A stretch of 41,559 nucleotides of DNA from Actinomycetota bacterium. Its GTDB lineage: Bacteria > Actinomycetota > CADDZG01 > JAHWKV01. The notes below the pieces were generated by a model. It ran no database searches. It saw only the letters and a list, made by a program, of their open reading frames with translations, and was not told the DNA's origin. A program made the translations under genes and the position numbers. This document shows positions 40,687-41,559 of this stretch, piece by piece; the stretch's first letter is position 1; each line of letters opens with the position of its first letter. Location of the stretch: the NCBI GenBank assembly GCA_035759705.1, contig DASTUJ010000083.1, positions 1 through 41,559 on the forward strand. The letters run 5' to 3'.

Positions 40687-41559
40687 CCGAGCCAAACCTG
40701 CCCCGAGTGGCGGTGGTCGGCCGGCCCAACGTCGGCAAATCGACCCTGGTCAACCGGCTGGCGCAGCGGATGGACTCCATCGTCGGGCCGATGTCGGGGC
40801 TAACCCGTGACCGCTTGAGCGTCGAGGCCGAGTGGCGCGGCCGCAGCTTCATGCTGAACGACACCGGCGGCCTCATTGAGGAGGCTCTCGGCGCCGACGC
40901 CACGAAGACGATCACCGGCAAGGTCGCCTCGGCGGCTTTGGGCGCGATGGACTCCGCCGACGTGATCCTGTTCGTGGTCGACGGCCAGGCCGGCGTCACC
41001 GCCGACGAGCTGGCGCTGGTCAAGCGCCTGCGCCGGGTCAAGGCGCCGCTGATCGTCGTAGCCAACAAGATCGAGAACCGCGGCCAGGAGCAGCAGATCG
41101 CCGACCTGTGGAGCCTGGGCCTCGGCGAGCCGATGCCGGTTTCCGCCCTCCACGGCCGGGGGACCGGCGACCTTCTGGACAAGGTCTACGAGCTGCTCCC
41201 GCCTCCGGGCGAGGTGGAGGAGCGGGAGGAGATAGCCTGCATCGCCATCGTCGGACGGCCGAACGTCGGCAAGTCGGCACTGTTCAACCGGCTGATCGGC
41301 GAGGAGCGCAGCATCGTCCACGACGAGCCGGGCACGACCCGCGACTCGGTCGACTCCCTGCTGGAGGTCAACGGCAAGATGTACCGGTTCGTCGACACCG
41401 CAGGCATCCGCCGCCGGGCCAAGACCCACGAGGTCGAGATCTACAGCGCCAGCCGCACCCGGCAGGCGATTGCCCGGGCCGATCTCGCGATCCTGGTGGT
41501 CGACGCCGACGAGGGCGCTGCGGCGCAGGACCAGCGGATCGCCCGCCAGGTGGCCGACG
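40683..41559 (+). CDS. der: Ribosome-associated GTPase Der (EngA), 3' partial
   Basis: 292 codons from ATG 40683, open to the window end. It acts in 50S ribosomal subunit maturation. Two tandem GTPase domains are visible: GRPNVGKSTL near 13-22, DTGG near 60, NKIE near 127, then the second domain's GRPNVGKSAL near 192-201 and DTAGIRRRAK near 239. The second domain's later motifs and the KH-like tail lie beyond the window. Confidence 0.96.
   Translation, partial: MTEPNLPRVAVVGRPNVGKSTLVNRLAQRMDSIVGPMSGLTRDRLSVEAEWRGRSFMLNDTGGLIEEALGADATKTITGKVASAALGAMDSADVILFVVDGQAGVTADELALVKRLRRVKAPLIVVANKIENRGQEQQIADLWSLGLGEPMPVSALHGRGTGDLLDKVYELLPPPGEVEEREEIACIAIVGRPNVGKSALFNRLIGEERSIVHDEPGTTRDSVDSLLEVNGKMYRFVDTAGIRRRAKTHEVEIYSASRTRQAIARADLAILVVDADEGAAAQDQRIARQVAD

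Overview
The window looks like a chromosome segment of a high-GC actinobacterium (Actinomycetota), probably outside the well-studied genera. The gene order is the actinobacterial one: steA, the mctB/steB-type gene, pyrG, a Nudix hydrolase, a ParA ATPase, scpA, scpB, rluB, cmk and der occur in the same order as around Rv1697-Rv1713 of Mycobacterium, with lineage-specific blocks inserted between them. Codon use is strongly GC-ending, GTG and TTG starts are common, and many neighbouring genes overlap by exactly 4 nt. The first 1.7 kb is visibly less GC-rich and sparsely coding, so it looks like the edge of an accessory region.

Layout. 1-1.9 kb: three orphan small secreted or membrane proteins and about 680 bp without a convincing gene. 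2.0-4.0 kb: steA-steB (cell separation). 4.0-5.9 kb, minus strand: an unknown protein and a GAF plus SpoIIE-type phosphatase gene broken by two frameshifts; two reading frames here seem to begin at ATC behind good Shine-Dalgarno sequences. 6.1-11.4 kb: SulP transporter, EEP-family hydrolase, membrane-anchored HExxH metalloprotease, two overlapping crcB (Fluc) genes and a lone cyclic-nucleotide-binding protein. 11.5-12.9 kb: MocR/PdxR-like regulator. 13.0-21.7 kb: one tightly overlapping operon of a DUF4258/DUF2283 pair, murJ, a lipoprotein with a degenerate alkaline-phosphatase-type ectodomain and about 10 membrane helices, an MraY/WecA-superfamily transferase, a second degenerate phosphatase/membrane protein, a small membrane protein and an HTTM-like protein. 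22.0-25.4 kb: pyrG, Nudix hydrolase, ald. 25.5-29.6 kb: AlkD-like protein, SRPBCC protein, DUF3048 protein, a coiled-coil/RlpA-type cell-wall protein and a DksA/TraR zinc-finger protein. 29.7-33.2 kb: ParA with a small ribbon-helix-helix-like partner and four copies of an inverted repeat, then PadR/RDD genes and a site-2-protease homologue. 33.3-41.6 kb: trpS, scpA-scpB, rluB, aroH, tyrA, aroA, cmk and der (cut by the window end).

Two parts deserve most attention. The first is the murJ-centred operon, whose two paralogous pseudo-phosphatase membrane proteins flank a polyprenyl-phosphate transferase. Translational coupling and content suggest an undescribed envelope glycoconjugate or lipid-carrier pathway. 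The second is the ParA/RHH pair next to scpAB with its ACTTGT-N2-ACAAGT sites, which resembles a plasmid-type partition cassette placed beside the condensin loader genes.
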